Source: UBA4582 sp002389265 | GTDB taxonomy: Bacteria; Pseudomonadota; Gammaproteobacteria; Pseudomonadales; Azotimanducaceae | Assembly (NCBI GenBank): GCA_943788825.1 | Contig: CALSRT010000002.1 | Coordinates: 806,001 to 870,000 of the forward strand | Direction of reading: 5' to 3' | DNA: 64,000 bases | Shown here: in pieces, positions 8,594-16,886 of the stretch | Layout of the letters: every line of letters starts with the position of its first letter | How positions within the stretch are numbered: the first letter of the stretch is position 1 | Made by a program: the position numbers and the translations under genes | The notes under the pieces: model-generated | What the model was told of the DNA's origin: nothing | Database searches by the model: none | Seen by the model: the letters and a program-made list of their open reading frames with translations, nothing else

Positions 8594-9397
8594 CTAGCCT
8601 GCGACCTGGTGTGCCCCATCGACCATGGCTCGTTTGCCGATCCAGACCGCGATGGCCTGAGCGACCAGCTCACCCTGCCGGTTGAAAATGGCTGATCCTG
8701 CAAAGTGTTTTTTGCCATCGACGTTTATTGGCCAGGCAGTGACGACCAGCGGCTCGCCCGCTTGGACCTTAGCGTGCACGCTGGCGGTCATACGACCCAG
8801 TAATCCCGTGAGCTGGCCGGCGTGAAAATAGGCCAATTGCCCAGGGCAATCCAATGCTGTCCATAAAAACCTGGCGGGTAACTGGCCATCTGCATCTCCC
8901 CACTCGGTGCGGGTTTGCCAAGCTGCAGCGACCTGGCCGCCTAGGGGCGCGGCATAGACCTGCAAGCCAGTTGAATGACCGGCGCCGCAGCAGAAGCAGA
9001 TCGGGTGAAGCCCCAGGCTGCCCGGCATTGGAGAGTCCTGTCGTTGTTGGAGCGGTATAGCGAGGTGCCTGACAGCCAGTGCTTGTTGGAAATTGGGTGG
9101 CGCAGGAATGTCGAGATTGAAGGGTTGCAGCCTGGCCTCAGCGATCAGGATCCTGGTGCCAGTTGTCTCGCCTGTGTTGTCAGCATCAATCTCGATTGTC
9201 ACAGAAGGCTGGCCCGCAGCTTCATGGTGGTGGACACTCATCCCGGCGTCCAGCGGAATAGGGGCTCGCAAGGTAACCTCCACGGCTTGGTCTGGGGCCT
9301 GCTGTACTTGTTCTGCAAACGTACCGGCGACGTAGCCGCCATTGCCTGATTTGGGGGGGCCGCGAAAGCGCTCCGGGATGGTGATATAGGTTTGCAT
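8594..9397 (-). CDS. Hotdog-fold thioesterase-like protein
   Basis: The protein has 267 residues with the layout of a double-hotdog acyl-CoA thioesterase-like protein. It has an N-terminal half beginning ITIPERFRGPPKSGNGGYVAG and a second half starting at a conserved Cys pair (CFCCGAGHSTGLQV), then WTALDCPGQLAYF and a final beta strand with FNRQGELVAQAIAVWIG. The pattern matches uncharacterised PaaI/thioesterase-superfamily proteins found near acyl-CoA dehydrogenases. The family assignment is by fold pattern, and no catalytic Asp or Glu can be assigned with certainty. It is likely co-transcribed with the acyl-CoA dehydrogenase downstream of it. Confidence 0.6.
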   Translation of the reverse strand: MQTYITIPERFRGPPKSGNGGYVAGTFAEQVQQAPDQAVEVTLRAPIPLDAGMSVHHHEAAGQPSVTIEIDADNTGETTGTRILIAEARLQPFNLDIPAPPNFQQALAVRHLAIPLQQRQDSPMPGSLGLHPICFCCGAGHSTGLQVYAAPLGGQVAAAWQTRTEWGDADGQLPARFLWTALDCPGQLAYFHAGQLTGLLGRMTASVHAKVQAGEPLVVTAWPINVDGKKHFAGSAIFNRQGELVAQAIAVWIGKRAMVDGAHQVAG

Positions 9398-9562
9398 TGT
9401 CTCAATTTCCAGTCAAAGTCTTTGCCCCGCGTCGTGCAGCCGTTCCATGGCGGATCGCATACTTCACAGAAGTGGGCGCCGGCGGTGAATAGGGGCATCG
9501 GTCGTGTCGAACGAACCGGATATTAGGTCAATGTCGTCGCGACAGCAAATGGCACGGATCAA

Positions 9563-9937
9563 TCAGTTCCGCGCGGTTACGCGTGGGTTTGGAGTCAATG
9601 TATTGACGGTGATGACGCCGAGAGCAGCAAGTGTCTCTCGATTAATTAAGTCACTTGAGTGCAATAGGATTGCGACTTTAGTGGTGATGGGCGTGTATCC
9701 CAGTAGCAGTGATATATCGTGGCGCAGCTTTGTCGAGACGCGAGAATCAACAATAATGGCTAAGAGATCATCTAAGCGCGCAATGATATTGATCGCCTCA
9801 GAGACGTTCCTTGCATAGACGATATTTTTTGGATCTAGCCCCCCTTGATCTTGAACCAGACGCTGCAGAATAGGGTCCAGATCGGACTGGTTTTCTGCAA
9901 GGATTTGGTTATCTAGATCGATCACTAAAATAATCAT
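9563..9937 (-). CDS. Small receiver-like (CheY-like) protein, unrecognised family
   Basis: A 124-residue protein not matched to a named family. Its pattern resembles a single response-regulator receiver domain: strand 1 MIILVIDLD with acidic residues at 7 and 9, a helix, strand 3 LLAIIVDSRVS with Asp64 where the phosphoacceptor would be, strand 4 VAILLHSSD with Ser at the Thr/Ser switch position, and strand 5 GVITVNTL. The usual conserved Lys after strand 5 is absent (VNT), so it may be degenerate or phosphorylation-independent. There is no output domain. An FNR/ANR-type site lies 63 bases upstream with a suitable -10. An overlapping frame on the other strand (9504-9818) is less convincing. 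Confidence 0.5.
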   Translation of the reverse strand: MIILVIDLDNQILAENQSDLDPILQRLVQDQGGLDPKNIVYARNVSEAINIIARLDDLLAIIVDSRVSTKLRHDISLLLGYTPITTKVAILLHSSDLINRETLAALGVITVNTLTPNPRVTARN

Positions 9938-9970
9938 GTTAGATCAGTCATAGGCTGAAAGCAGGTAACT

Positions 9971-10013
9971 ATTATTGTCGCGACAAAGCCAGCTAGTCGT
10001 TGATGCAAGTCAA
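9971..10013 (-). promoter_or_regulatory. FNR/ANR-type site and -10 element upstream of the receiver-like gene
   Basis: TTGATGCAAGTCAA at 10000-10013 matches the FNR/ANR consensus TTGAT-N4-ATCAA at 9 of 10 positions. Read on the minus strand, AATAAT (9976-9971) lies about 33 bases from the site centre, close to the spacing of activator sites centred near -41.5. Predicted transcription would start near 9964, about 27 bases before the gene start at 9937. Low-oxygen activation of the receiver-like gene is an inference from this geometry. The FNR homologue is encoded 0.5 kb away. Confidence 0.5.
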
Positions 10014-10150
10014 TGAGGGGGAGTGGCTCATGGGTGAGACTGCTTGGCATCGGAATAGAGCGCCGGCACCGATAAAGGGATTTCCTTCGGCGATTGTGAA
10101 GCGGGCTGGCTGTTATTGAGACTGCGATAGGTTTTGGGTGGTTGGTAAGA

Positions 10151-10215
10151 GGCTATAGGCAAAAGGCTATGGGCAAAAGGCTATCGGCAAAAGGCTATCG
10201 GCAAAAGATTATCGG
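10151..10215. repeat. 14-bp tandem repeat, about 4.6 copies
   Basis: Copies of GGCTATCGGCAAAA start at 10151, 10165, 10179 and 10193, with a degenerate partial copy to 10215. The first two copies differ from the last two by one base (ATAGG, ATGGG and ATCGG). The array is intergenic. It looks like replication slippage rather than a protein-binding array, and the spacing is too short for CRISPR. Confidence 0.9.
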
Positions 10216-10367
10216 TAATAATCGGCAATAAAGAGTATAGGTTTAAGTTTAGGGGCCTGGATTCATCAATAGAATGTGAAGATTGTTTCAGGGTGCAGTC
10301 TTCCAGGCTAGAGTTCAGGCCTCTTTTTAGCTACTTTTTAAAACCGTTATTTAAACCGCGATTTTTT

Positions 10368-10402
10368 GAAAGCCGTGTGTGAAAGCCGTGTGTGAAAGCC
10401 GC
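10368..10402. repeat. 13-bp tandem repeat, 2.7 copies
   Basis: GAAAGCCGTGTGT is repeated exactly at 10368-10380 and 10381-10393, followed by a partial copy (GAAAGCCGC). It is intergenic, downstream of the FNR-type regulator gene. Confidence 0.85.
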
Positions 10403-10563
10403 TTTTTAAGAAACGCTTCAGGACCTTCACGACAAGATTCACAACGCCGTACTAACGCTGAATGGCCAAGGGCTATTGCAGAGGGTGTGCTACGGACTGC
10501 TGAAGAATGGCTCGCTCGGCCGCAAGCGACTCGGCGAACCAATATTGATTCCGTACCAAAAGT

Positions 10564-11304
10564 TCAACGCCGTGCTGCCGCCTCATAGGTAGGCTCTTTC
10601 TGTGCTATCTCACAAAGTCGATGATGATCCAGTATGCAAACTTCTTTGCCATCGACTTTGAGAATGTCGTTCTTCTGTAGTCTCGTAAAAATCCGACTGA
10701 CAGTCTCAACCGCCAGGCCAAGATAGTTGCCAATATCGGTTCTAGCCATCGGCAATCGAAATGAGGTGGGCGACAAGTGACGCTGCCTATAGCGTGAAGA
10801 CAGGCCCAAAAGGAAGCTGCCGATGCGTTCTTCTGCAGTCTTCTTACCAAGCAGCAACTGCAACTGCTGATCCTCGCTGATCTCATGACTTAGAAGTCGA
10901 TACATATGAGACTGCATGCTTGGGATTCGGCGAGATAGTTCTTCTAACCGATTGAAGGGTATTTCGCAGACGGCGGTGGTTTCGAGGGCCTTGGCGGAGC
11001 TGATGTGATGGCCTGAGTTGATGGCGTCAAGACCGAACATTTCGCCGGGTAAGTAAAACCCGATAACGTGTTCGTCACCTTCGCGATCGACGCTGAAAGT
11101 TTTTACTGCGCCAGATCTGACCGTATACAAAGAGGAGAATTTGTCTCCGGCTTCGAATACGGTTTTATTCCGCTGTATAGGTTTGCTGCGTTTGAGCGCA
11201 GCATCGACAATTTCTACTTCTTTTTCTGAGAGGGAGTGCGGCATGCATAACCCGTTGAGGCTGCAGGCTTGGCACGATACTGTATATTTTCGTTGGATAT
11301 CCAT
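10564..11304 (-). CDS. fnr: FNR/ANR-family oxygen-sensing transcriptional regulator
   Basis: A 246-residue Crp/Fnr regulator of the oxygen-sensing branch. Four Cys residues fit the labile 4Fe-4S ligands: Cys11, Cys14 and Cys20 in CQACSLNGLC, plus Cys113 in AVCEIPF. A cyclic-nucleotide-type beta roll (about 45-130) is followed by a long dimer helix and a helix-turn-helix with VETVSRIFTRLQ. The E..SR recognition residues match FNR, which reads TTGAT half-sites. The family activates cbb3 oxidase and anaerobic genes when oxygen falls. It sits near the ccoNOQPGHIS operon, as in many relatives, and two candidate target sites lie in this window (10000 and 15740). Confidence 0.93.
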   Translation of the reverse strand: MDIQRKYTVSCQACSLNGLCMPHSLSEKEVEIVDAALKRSKPIQRNKTVFEAGDKFSSLYTVRSGAVKTFSVDREGDEHVIGFYLPGEMFGLDAINSGHHISSAKALETTAVCEIPFNRLEELSRRIPSMQSHMYRLLSHEISEDQQLQLLLGKKTAEERIGSFLLGLSSRYRQRHLSPTSFRLPMARTDIGNYLGLAVETVSRIFTRLQKNDILKVDGKEVCILDHHRLCEIAQKEPTYEAAARR

Positions 11305-11514
11305 ATTTGCTCCAAGGTTGAATCAGAGTACAGCGTTAAGTGACGCGGTGCAGCTAATAACTCAGTGAAGCTAATGATGAGCAGTTTCGCTATAATAAAG
11401 GTTGTTGAGTGCACTACGCAAGCGTGCAAGCTCATCAGTAGAATCAAAGGATCCGGTACCGCCCTATACACGTATCCTTTTCCATTGACTTGACTAGAGC
11501 CCGAAGACCCCCCA

Positions 11515-12561
11515 ATGCCTGATTCGAACAAGATAATAGTCAGCTGGTTAGCTGTTGTTTGTATTACAATTTTCTCCATGATTGTCGTCGGTGGCATGAC
11601 TCGGTTAACCGACAGTGGTCTATCGATGGTGGAATGGCGGCCTATAATGGGTATCTTGCCACCGCTAAATGCCGAGGAGTGGCAAACGGCCTTCGAGGCT
11701 TATCAGCAGTACCCCGAGTATCAGCAAAAAAATCAGCATATGGATCTGGCTGGCTTTAAGCCCATTTTCTATTGGGAATATGGCCATCGTCTGCTGGGCC
11801 GGTTGATTGGCGTGATATATTTTGTACCTTTTGTCCTCCTTTGGATCGCGGGGCGAATCAAAAAACCGCTGGTACCGAAGCTGCTATTGGGTCTGACGCT
11901 TGGCGGCCTGCAGGGTCTGATGGGCTGGTATATGGTTAAGAGTGGTCTGGTGGACATCCCCAGAGTCAGTCACTTTCGGTTGGCGGCCCATTTACTGCTT
12001 GCCATGTCGATTCTTGCCTATTTGTTTTGGCTCATTCTGCACTTGATCGAGGTCAAGCGAGTGTCAATTGGCACCAACGGTATCAAACCATTGATCTACG
12101 GTTTTGTGGTATGCCTTGGGTTGCAACTGACCTGGGGTGCATTTACCGCTGGCAGCCATGCAGGGTTGGGCTACAACACGTTTCCGCTGATGAATGACCA
12201 ATGGGTTGCGGAGGCGGTCTTCAGCATGCAACCTTGGTGGCTCAGCGCGTTCGAGAATACCGCAACCATACAGTTCGTTCATCGGTGGCTGGGTGCGCTC
12301 GTTCTGATTCTGGTGGCGATTATCTGGATCCGCAGTTTGATGGGCCACTCGCGGCAGTTTCGATGGGCCGTCAGTCTAGTTTTATTCGCGACGTTGGTTC
12401 AGTTCGGGCTGGGTGTGTTCACACTGGTCTATGTCATTCCTATTGGGCTGGCAAGTCTGCATCAAGCTTGGGCCTGTGTGCTCCTCTTGTCTGTAGTGTA
12501 TTTGGTCTACATCGTTCGTGAGCCTAGCGAATCGATGGATTTAGTCAGGGCCACATCTTGA
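11515..12561 (+). CDS. ctaA: Heme A synthase (COX15/CtaA family)
   Basis: Integral membrane monooxygenase that converts heme O to heme A for aa3-type oxidases. The 348-residue protein has about eight transmembrane segments. Conserved motifs are GGMTRLTDSGLSMVEWRP near the N-terminus, EYGHRLLGRLIG, GLQGLMGWYMVKSGL, HFRLAAHLLLA, and the second-half counterparts FVHRWLGAL and LHQAWACVLL, which hold heme-ligating His residues. Its presence implies an aa3-type oxidase elsewhere in the genome besides cbb3. The stop overlaps the TTG start of nadE (TTGA). Confidence 0.93.
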   Translation: MPDSNKIIVSWLAVVCITIFSMIVVGGMTRLTDSGLSMVEWRPIMGILPPLNAEEWQTAFEAYQQYPEYQQKNQHMDLAGFKPIFYWEYGHRLLGRLIGVIYFVPFVLLWIAGRIKKPLVPKLLLGLTLGGLQGLMGWYMVKSGLVDIPRVSHFRLAAHLLLAMSILAYLFWLILHLIEVKRVSIGTNGIKPLIYGFVVCLGLQLTWGAFTAGSHAGLGYNTFPLMNDQWVAEAVFSMQPWWLSAFENTATIQFVHRWLGALVLILVAIIWIRSLMGHSRQFRWAVSLVLFATLVQFGLGVFTLVYVIPIGLASLHQAWACVLLLSVVYLVYIVREPSESMDLVRATS

Positions 12562-14321
12562 AAATCTGTCTCGGGCAGATCAACACGACGCCAGGCGACT
12601 TCGCCGGAAATTTCTTGGCGATTCGTCGTGGAATCGATATCGCGAGTGAGGCGGGTTGCGATCTTATCGTTTTTCCCGAGTTAACGATCCCGGGTTACCT
12701 GAGCCAAGACCTGCTGTACCACCCAGAGTTTATTGATCGAAACCTGGCAGTTCTAGACGAAGTGCGGGCCTACACCGGCCAAGTTGCCCCGAGCTTGCAT
12801 GTGGTGGTGGGTTACGTTGAACGTAATACTGGGCTCGGCAAGCCATTCCTGAACATGGCCGCCGTGTTATCTGCAGGTGAGACCCAAGGTACTTACGCCA
12901 AGCAACTGCTACCTTTCTATGATGTGTTTGATGAATTGCGATATTTTGAACCCGGTGATGATCTGCTGATTCTGCCGATCAATGGCCAGAATGTGGGTGT
13001 CACGATCTGTGAGGATCTTTGGAATGATAAGGGTTCGGATGGCTACAACTACGCCAATAATCCACTTCAACAATATCGAGACGCCGGCGTTAATGTCGTG
13101 TTGTCTTTGAATAGCTCGCCCTTTGTCCACGGTAAAACCGAGCAACGAATGAAGGTCATAGCACCGAGCACGGAAGGCGGAATGACGCTAATTTATGTTA
13201 ACCAGCGCGGTGGCCAAGATGAGTTGGTCTTCGATGGCCAAAGTTTTGTGGTTCGTGATGGTGATTTGATCCATCTTGTGGAGGAGGTCTTCGAGGATAG
13301 CTTTGATGTGGTGGATCTGAGCCGCGCGCCTGTTCAGTTAGCCAAAGTGTATGAAGCAACGCAGCAATCCAAGTTGCAGGCGCGAACGCCTAATTTATAT
13401 GATTTGCTGGTGCTGGGCTTGCGAGACTATGCGGAAAAATCCGGATTTACGCAGTTGGTGTTGGCGTCCAGTGGCGGTATCGACAGTGCGGTAGTCTGCA
13501 AAATGGCCTGTGACGCTGTGGGGCCTACTAATGTCCATGCGATCCGAATGCCATCGATTTTTAGTACCTCCCATTCCCGGGATGACGCATTATTACTCCA
13601 TCAACGCTTGGGTTGCTGGGACTATGAGGTTGAAGTGGAACATCAGTCAGTGGTGAATATGCTGAACACCCGATTCAGCCAGCACCGGGACGATCCCGCG
13701 AATCTCGTGACGGCAAAATTGAAGGCTCAGGCTTATGCGGGCGTCGCAGATGAGAACATTCAAGCACGAATTCGCGATGTGTACGTCATGCATTTCAGCA
13801 ACGCTTACGGCGCCATGCCCTTGTCTACAGGTAATAAAACTGAATCTGCCTGCGGCTATTACACGCATTTTGACATGAACTTCAGTTACGCGCCGATCAA
13901 GGATCTGTATAAGTACCAGGTTATGGAAATTGCTCGAGGTGCTGCCGAGATACCGGATAATATTTGGCAAAAGCCTCCCAGTGCTGAGTTAGCCCACGGT
14001 CAGATCGATGAGGAGTCATTGCTGTCCTATGCTATCTTAGATCCCATCGTCAGAGCCTATGTGGAAGATTACATCAGTACCTTTGCGCGATTTGATCGCT
14101 GGGTCAGCCAGCGCATTGCCGCGTCAGATGCTATCTCGTTCGACGTGAATATATTGCGTCGCTGGTTCGACTCTGCCACTGCGCCAGCGGAGTTTGAGCG
14201 CATTATCCGTTTGATCGGCCGAATGGAATTTAAACGCCGGCAAACCTGCCCAGGCACCAAGATTTCCAAGGTGGCGTTCGGTATCGGCCGAAGGATTCCG
14301 ATTGTCGAAAAATGGTCCTAA
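12558..14321 (+). CDS. nadE: Glutamine-dependent NAD(+) synthetase
   Basis: Amidates nicotinate adenine dinucleotide to NAD+ using ammonia from glutamine. The 587-residue protein has two domains. The N-terminal nitrilase-type glutaminase has the triad Glu41 (FPELTIPGYL), Lys115 (YAKQLLPFYD) and Cys151 (VTICEDLW). The C-terminal synthetase has the ATP pyrophosphatase loop SSGGIDS at about 304-310. The TTG start overlaps the ctaA stop by 4 bases, so translation is probably coupled. No frame damage is seen. Confidence 0.95.
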   Translation: MKICLGQINTTPGDFAGNFLAIRRGIDIASEAGCDLIVFPELTIPGYLSQDLLYHPEFIDRNLAVLDEVRAYTGQVAPSLHVVVGYVERNTGLGKPFLNMAAVLSAGETQGTYAKQLLPFYDVFDELRYFEPGDDLLILPINGQNVGVTICEDLWNDKGSDGYNYANNPLQQYRDAGVNVVLSLNSSPFVHGKTEQRMKVIAPSTEGGMTLIYVNQRGGQDELVFDGQSFVVRDGDLIHLVEEVFEDSFDVVDLSRAPVQLAKVYEATQQSKLQARTPNLYDLLVLGLRDYAEKSGFTQLVLASSGGIDSAVVCKMACDAVGPTNVHAIRMPSIFSTSHSRDDALLLHQRLGCWDYEVEVEHQSVVNMLNTRFSQHRDDPANLVTAKLKAQAYAGVADENIQARIRDVYVMHFSNAYGAMPLSTGNKTESACGYYTHFDMNFSYAPIKDLYKYQVMEIARGAAEIPDNIWQKPPSAELAHGQIDEESLLSYAILDPIVRAYVEDYISTFARFDRWVSQRIAASDAISFDVNILRRWFDSATAPAEFERIIRLIGRMEFKRRQTCPGTKISKVAFGIGRRIPIVEKWS

Positions 14322-14407
14322 CTCGATAAGCACGGGTTCTGAACGCGCGTACGGATGCGTGCACAGACATGAATGTGGGGAGCCTGTTGACCGTTCTCGA
14401 TGATGCT

Positions 14408-14905
14408 CTAGTTAGCATCTTCAATGCTAATGCGTCTGCCCATCGCGCCGGGTGCCTTTGGTGCGGTGATGGACAAGATGCCATCTCGGTAGGTTGCGCG
14501 GGTCCCGCTACTGTCCACAGGAGCAGGTAAGGGAACGACCCGCTCAAAGCGACCATAGGCACGTTCCGAGATATGGTATTGGCCTTGCGTGTCGTCCCGT
14601 TGATAACGCCTTTCGCCGCGAATATTCAGGGTCAAATTATCGATGCTGATCTGGAAGTCTGCAGCGCTCATGCCGGGGGCTTCAAGTTGGACCTTGATCT
14701 CTCGGTCCGTTTCAAACACGTCTGCTGACAAAACGCCCCACTGATACGATTGGCCGGAACCTGAGGATTTTTCAGCTGCGTCGCTGTCACTGGGTGTAAA
14801 TCGTGTAATCGCCTGGCGAGTCTTCTGCCACAAATGTTGCCAGCCCTCGGCAAGACTATCCAGCCCTTCTCGAAGGTTATGGGAAAGATGTTCTAATGTG
14901 CTCAT
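14408..14905 (-). CDS. Hsp20/alpha-crystallin family small heat shock protein (first of two)
   Basis: ATP-independent holdase chaperone of 165 residues. The alpha-crystallin domain starts around residue 55 (GVLSADVFETDREIKVQLEA) and includes LTLNIRGERR and the closing strand motif GILSITAPKA. The N-terminal arm (HNLREGLDSLAEGWQHLW) is amphipathic and unlike that of its neighbour. It follows another hsp20 gene on the same strand, separated by a 12-bp tandem repeat, and has its own ribosome binding site (AGGAG before the ATG). A shared transcript with the upstream hsp20 is likely. Confidence 0.88.
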   Translation of the reverse strand: MSTLEHLSHNLREGLDSLAEGWQHLWQKTRQAITRFTPSDSDAAEKSSGSGQSYQWGVLSADVFETDREIKVQLEAPGMSAADFQISIDNLTLNIRGERRYQRDDTQGQYHISERAYGRFERVVPLPAPVDSSGTRATYRDGILSITAPKAPGAMGRRISIEDAN

Positions 14906-14930
14906 TGTGGTTCTCCTGATTCCTGTTGGC

Positions 14931-15002
14931 GTGTGACTCAGCGTGTGACTCAGCGTTTGACCCAGAGTGTGACCCAGAGTGTGACCCAGAGTGTGACCCA
15001 GC
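14931..15002. repeat. 12-bp tandem repeat, six copies, between the two hsp20 genes
   Basis: Six consecutive 12-base units of the form GTGTGACCCAGA or GTGTGACTCAGC fill 14931-15002. On the minus strand they form the leader in front of the second hsp20 gene. Because 12 is a multiple of 3, the array creates long repetitive open frames on both strands that should not be called as genes. Confidence 0.92.
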
Positions 15003-15042
15003 GTCTGGGGCCCCCGACTCGGCGGCCCCGGCTCGGTGTCTT

Positions 15043-15486
15043 CTAGCTCTCAATCGCAATGTTGACTGGCTGATGGCGTTCACCCTTGGGAATTTTGATT
15101 TCGAGAACGCCATTTGCCGCTCGAGCGGTAATGCTTTTGCCGTCCACAGCCTCTGGCAGGGTGAACTGTCTGATAAAGGCGCCGCTGATCCTTTCTCGGC
15201 GCTTATAGCCTGCACCATTCGAGTGACTGTCGGTTGCTCGTTCGCCGCGAATGGTGAGAATATTTCGATCCACCGTGACGTCCACCTCTTTGGGGTTGAC
15301 GCCGGGTAAGTCGGCCATGACCCTAAAGCTATGCTCATCTTCGCTGATGTCGACCTGTGGAACCCAAGCGTTACGTCCGAGCGGGTTGTCATCTGCAGGA
15401 AAAGCAGCGCCGTCGTCAAAGACTCGGCCGAGCTCTCGATGCAGCTGGTTGAGGGCCATAAAGGGTGAATAAATCAATTGGCTCAT
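15043..15486 (-). CDS. Hsp20/alpha-crystallin family small heat shock protein (second of two)
   Basis: A 147-residue small heat shock protein of the class A (IbpA/Hsp17-like) type. The N-terminus LIYSPFMALNQLHRELGRVF is followed by the crystallin domain with VPQVDISEDEHSFRVMADLP, LTIRGERA, FIRQFTLPEAVD and the signature ANGVLEIKIPK. It is the promoter-proximal gene of the pair and faces a universal stress gene across a 488-base gap with a central FNR/ANR site. On the minus strand a -10-like TATATT lies at class II distance from that site. Confidence 0.93.
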   Translation of the reverse strand: MSQLIYSPFMALNQLHRELGRVFDDGAAFPADDNPLGRNAWVPQVDISEDEHSFRVMADLPGVNPKEVDVTVDRNILTIRGERATDSHSNGAGYKRRERISGAFIRQFTLPEAVDGKSITARAANGVLEIKIPKGERHQPVNIAIES

Positions 15487-15711
15487 AACTCTACCTCCAG
15501 TTAGTTGAAACGCCGAATGCGGATACCGCCGGTCTGAAGTACAAATGCGATGCCGGTGTGATCGAGCTTCAAGCGTCAGTGCCGGCTTGACTGGTCAATG
15601 TTTTCATTGCTCGTCAAGGTTCATCTCTGCAGCTTCACCGCGGATATCAATAAGACCTTAATAAGATATGGATAGGCGATTTCAAGTCATTAGTATGAAA
15701 AATCTTTGAGC

Positions 15712-15780
15712 AATATAGCGGTCATAAAGCCTGACGGACTTGATGCTGATCAAGTCTAAAAGTCGTGGATTCAGTACAGT
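15712..15780. promoter_or_regulatory. Perfect FNR/ANR site in a divergent stress promoter region
   Basis: TTGATGCTGATCAA at 15740-15753 is a perfect match to TTGAT-N4-ATCAA, and the dyad extends to GAC...GTC on the flanks. Rightward, TACAGT (15775-15780) is centred 31 bases from the site centre. Leftward, the minus strand reads TATATT (15717-15712), centred 32 bases away. Both distances suit an activator site near -41.5. The site could therefore drive the universal stress gene to the right and the hsp20 pair to the left under low oxygen. The match is seen directly; the activity is inferred. Confidence 0.75.
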
Positions 15781-15855
15781 TGATGAAACTTCTCGGTGAC
15801 TTAAGCATCTCGTCGAGATCGCTGTCGTCGAGTCCTTGGTATGCGAGCTGCCTGC

Positions 15856-15915
15856 CAACAGTAACTGCCGGCATTCAACAGTAGCTGCCGGCGTTTACAC
15901 AGTAGCTGCCGGCAT
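15856..15915. repeat. 20-21 bp imperfect repeat, three copies
   Basis: Three copies of CAGTAGCTGCCGGC followed by ATT or GTT start at 15859, 15879 and 15900. They lie between the FNR/ANR site and the universal stress gene, inside the predicted 5' untranslated leader. Each copy contains the palindrome GCCGGC. No function is evident. Confidence 0.8.
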
Positions 15916-15974
15916 TGTCGTTTTTCATCAACCGGCCGTCGATGACCCGCTGGTTATTATTCGAGGTGGTATGA

Positions 15975-16886
15975 ATGTTGAAGTTGAAAAAAGTCCTGGT
16001 GGTGGTGGATCCTGAGCAGGAGAGTCAACCTGCACTCGATAAGGTCTTGGTGTTAGCGCATCGTGAAGATTTCGATATTATTCTGCTGGCTTGTGACTAC
16101 ACCGACTATCTTGTGGAAGGCTACTATTTTGACGCTGTCGACTTAGTCCGTTTACGTGAAGAGTATTTGGCCGAGCGAAAAGTGGTTCTTGAGGCGCTGG
16201 CCGAGCCTCTTCGGCAGCAAGGCCTGACTGTCGACACCCAAACGGTCTGGGGTCATCCAGGCTATAAAGCCATCGTGATGGCGGCGATAGCAGCTGGCGT
16301 TGATTTGGTCGTACGCCACACCCGTCAACATTCAGCACTTTCCAGGTTATTCCTGAGCAATGATGATTGGCAGCTGATTCGTTGTTGCCCCATGCCTTTG
16401 CTCTTAGTGAAAGAAAAGCCTTGGCAGGCAACCCCAATCTTTCTGGCTGCCGTCGATCCTAAGCACGCAAGACATAAACCGCAGGGTCTCGACCATAAAA
16501 TATTACATGTGGCCTTTGATCTTGCCCAATCAATGCAAGGAGTGGTCCATGTGGTTCACTCTTACAGCCAGATACCTCTCTCTGGCTCTTACTTGAAGCA
16601 GGCGAAACTTGAGCACAAACAAGCACTGGCGGAACTAGTCAGTGAGTTCGATCTACCGGCGGCACAAATCCACCTGCTCGAAGAGGCGCCAGAATTTGGT
16701 CTGAAAAAACTCGAAAAAGACCTTTCGGCAGATATGGTGGTCATGGGTGCCATCTCCAGGAGCATCATTTCAGAGGTGTTTATTGGCAGCACGACTGAAA
16801 AAGTCATCGACTATCTGCTCAGTGATGCGCTGATTATCAAGCCTGATGATTTCGCATCACCGCTTACCGATAAGAGCGCATCTTGA
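15975..16886 (+). CDS. Universal stress protein with two tandem Usp domains (UspE-like)
   Basis: A 303-residue protein made of two UspA folds. Domain 1 (about 1-150) starts MLKLKKVLVVVDPEQESQPALDKVLVLA. Domain 2 (about 150-300) starts ATPIFLAAVDPKH and ends with DMVVMGAISRS and GSTTEKVIDYLLSDALIIKP, where the G-x-S/T nucleotide-loop motif is partly kept. This is the UspE arrangement. Members of the family accumulate under growth arrest and anoxia. The gene is preceded by a ribosome binding site (GAGGTGG, 15962-15968) and by the perfect FNR/ANR site about 220 bases upstream. A single-domain Usp follows. Confidence 0.9.
   Translation: MLKLKKVLVVVDPEQESQPALDKVLVLAHREDFDIILLACDYTDYLVEGYYFDAVDLVRLREEYLAERKVVLEALAEPLRQQGLTVDTQTVWGHPGYKAIVMAAIAAGVDLVVRHTRQHSALSRLFLSNDDWQLIRCCPMPLLLVKEKPWQATPIFLAAVDPKHARHKPQGLDHKILHVAFDLAQSMQGVVHVVHSYSQIPLSGSYLKQAKLEHKQALAELVSEFDLPAAQIHLLEEAPEFGLKKLEKDLSADMVVMGAISRSIISEVFIGSTTEKVIDYLLSDALIIKPDDFASPLTDKSAS

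Larger units (their letters stand above)
10014..10563. other. Intergenic region without a convincing gene
   Basis: This 550-base stretch lies between the receiver-like gene with its promoter and the end of the FNR-type regulator gene. It holds two groups of short tandem repeats (10151-10215 and 10368-10402). Short frames on both strands are low-complexity or lack start signals. I see no RNA gene or terminator hairpin of note. Confidence 0.5.

Noticed and set aside
9504..9818. Plus-strand frame opposite the receiver-like gene
   Set aside because: It has no family pattern, while the minus-strand frame has a receiver-like fold pattern and a promoter.
10151..10215. Possible CRISPR-like repeat array
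   Set aside because: Units are 14 bases with no spacers and no cas genes are nearby; it is a simple tandem repeat.
14926..15309. Open frame on the plus strand rich in Cys-Asp repeats across the hsp20 gap
   Set aside because: It is created by the 12-bp tandem repeat and runs antisense through the second hsp20 gene.
14877..15419. Open frame on the minus strand with Ser-His-Ser-Gly repeats
   Set aside because: Same repeat artefact; it is a shifted reading of the second hsp20 gene.
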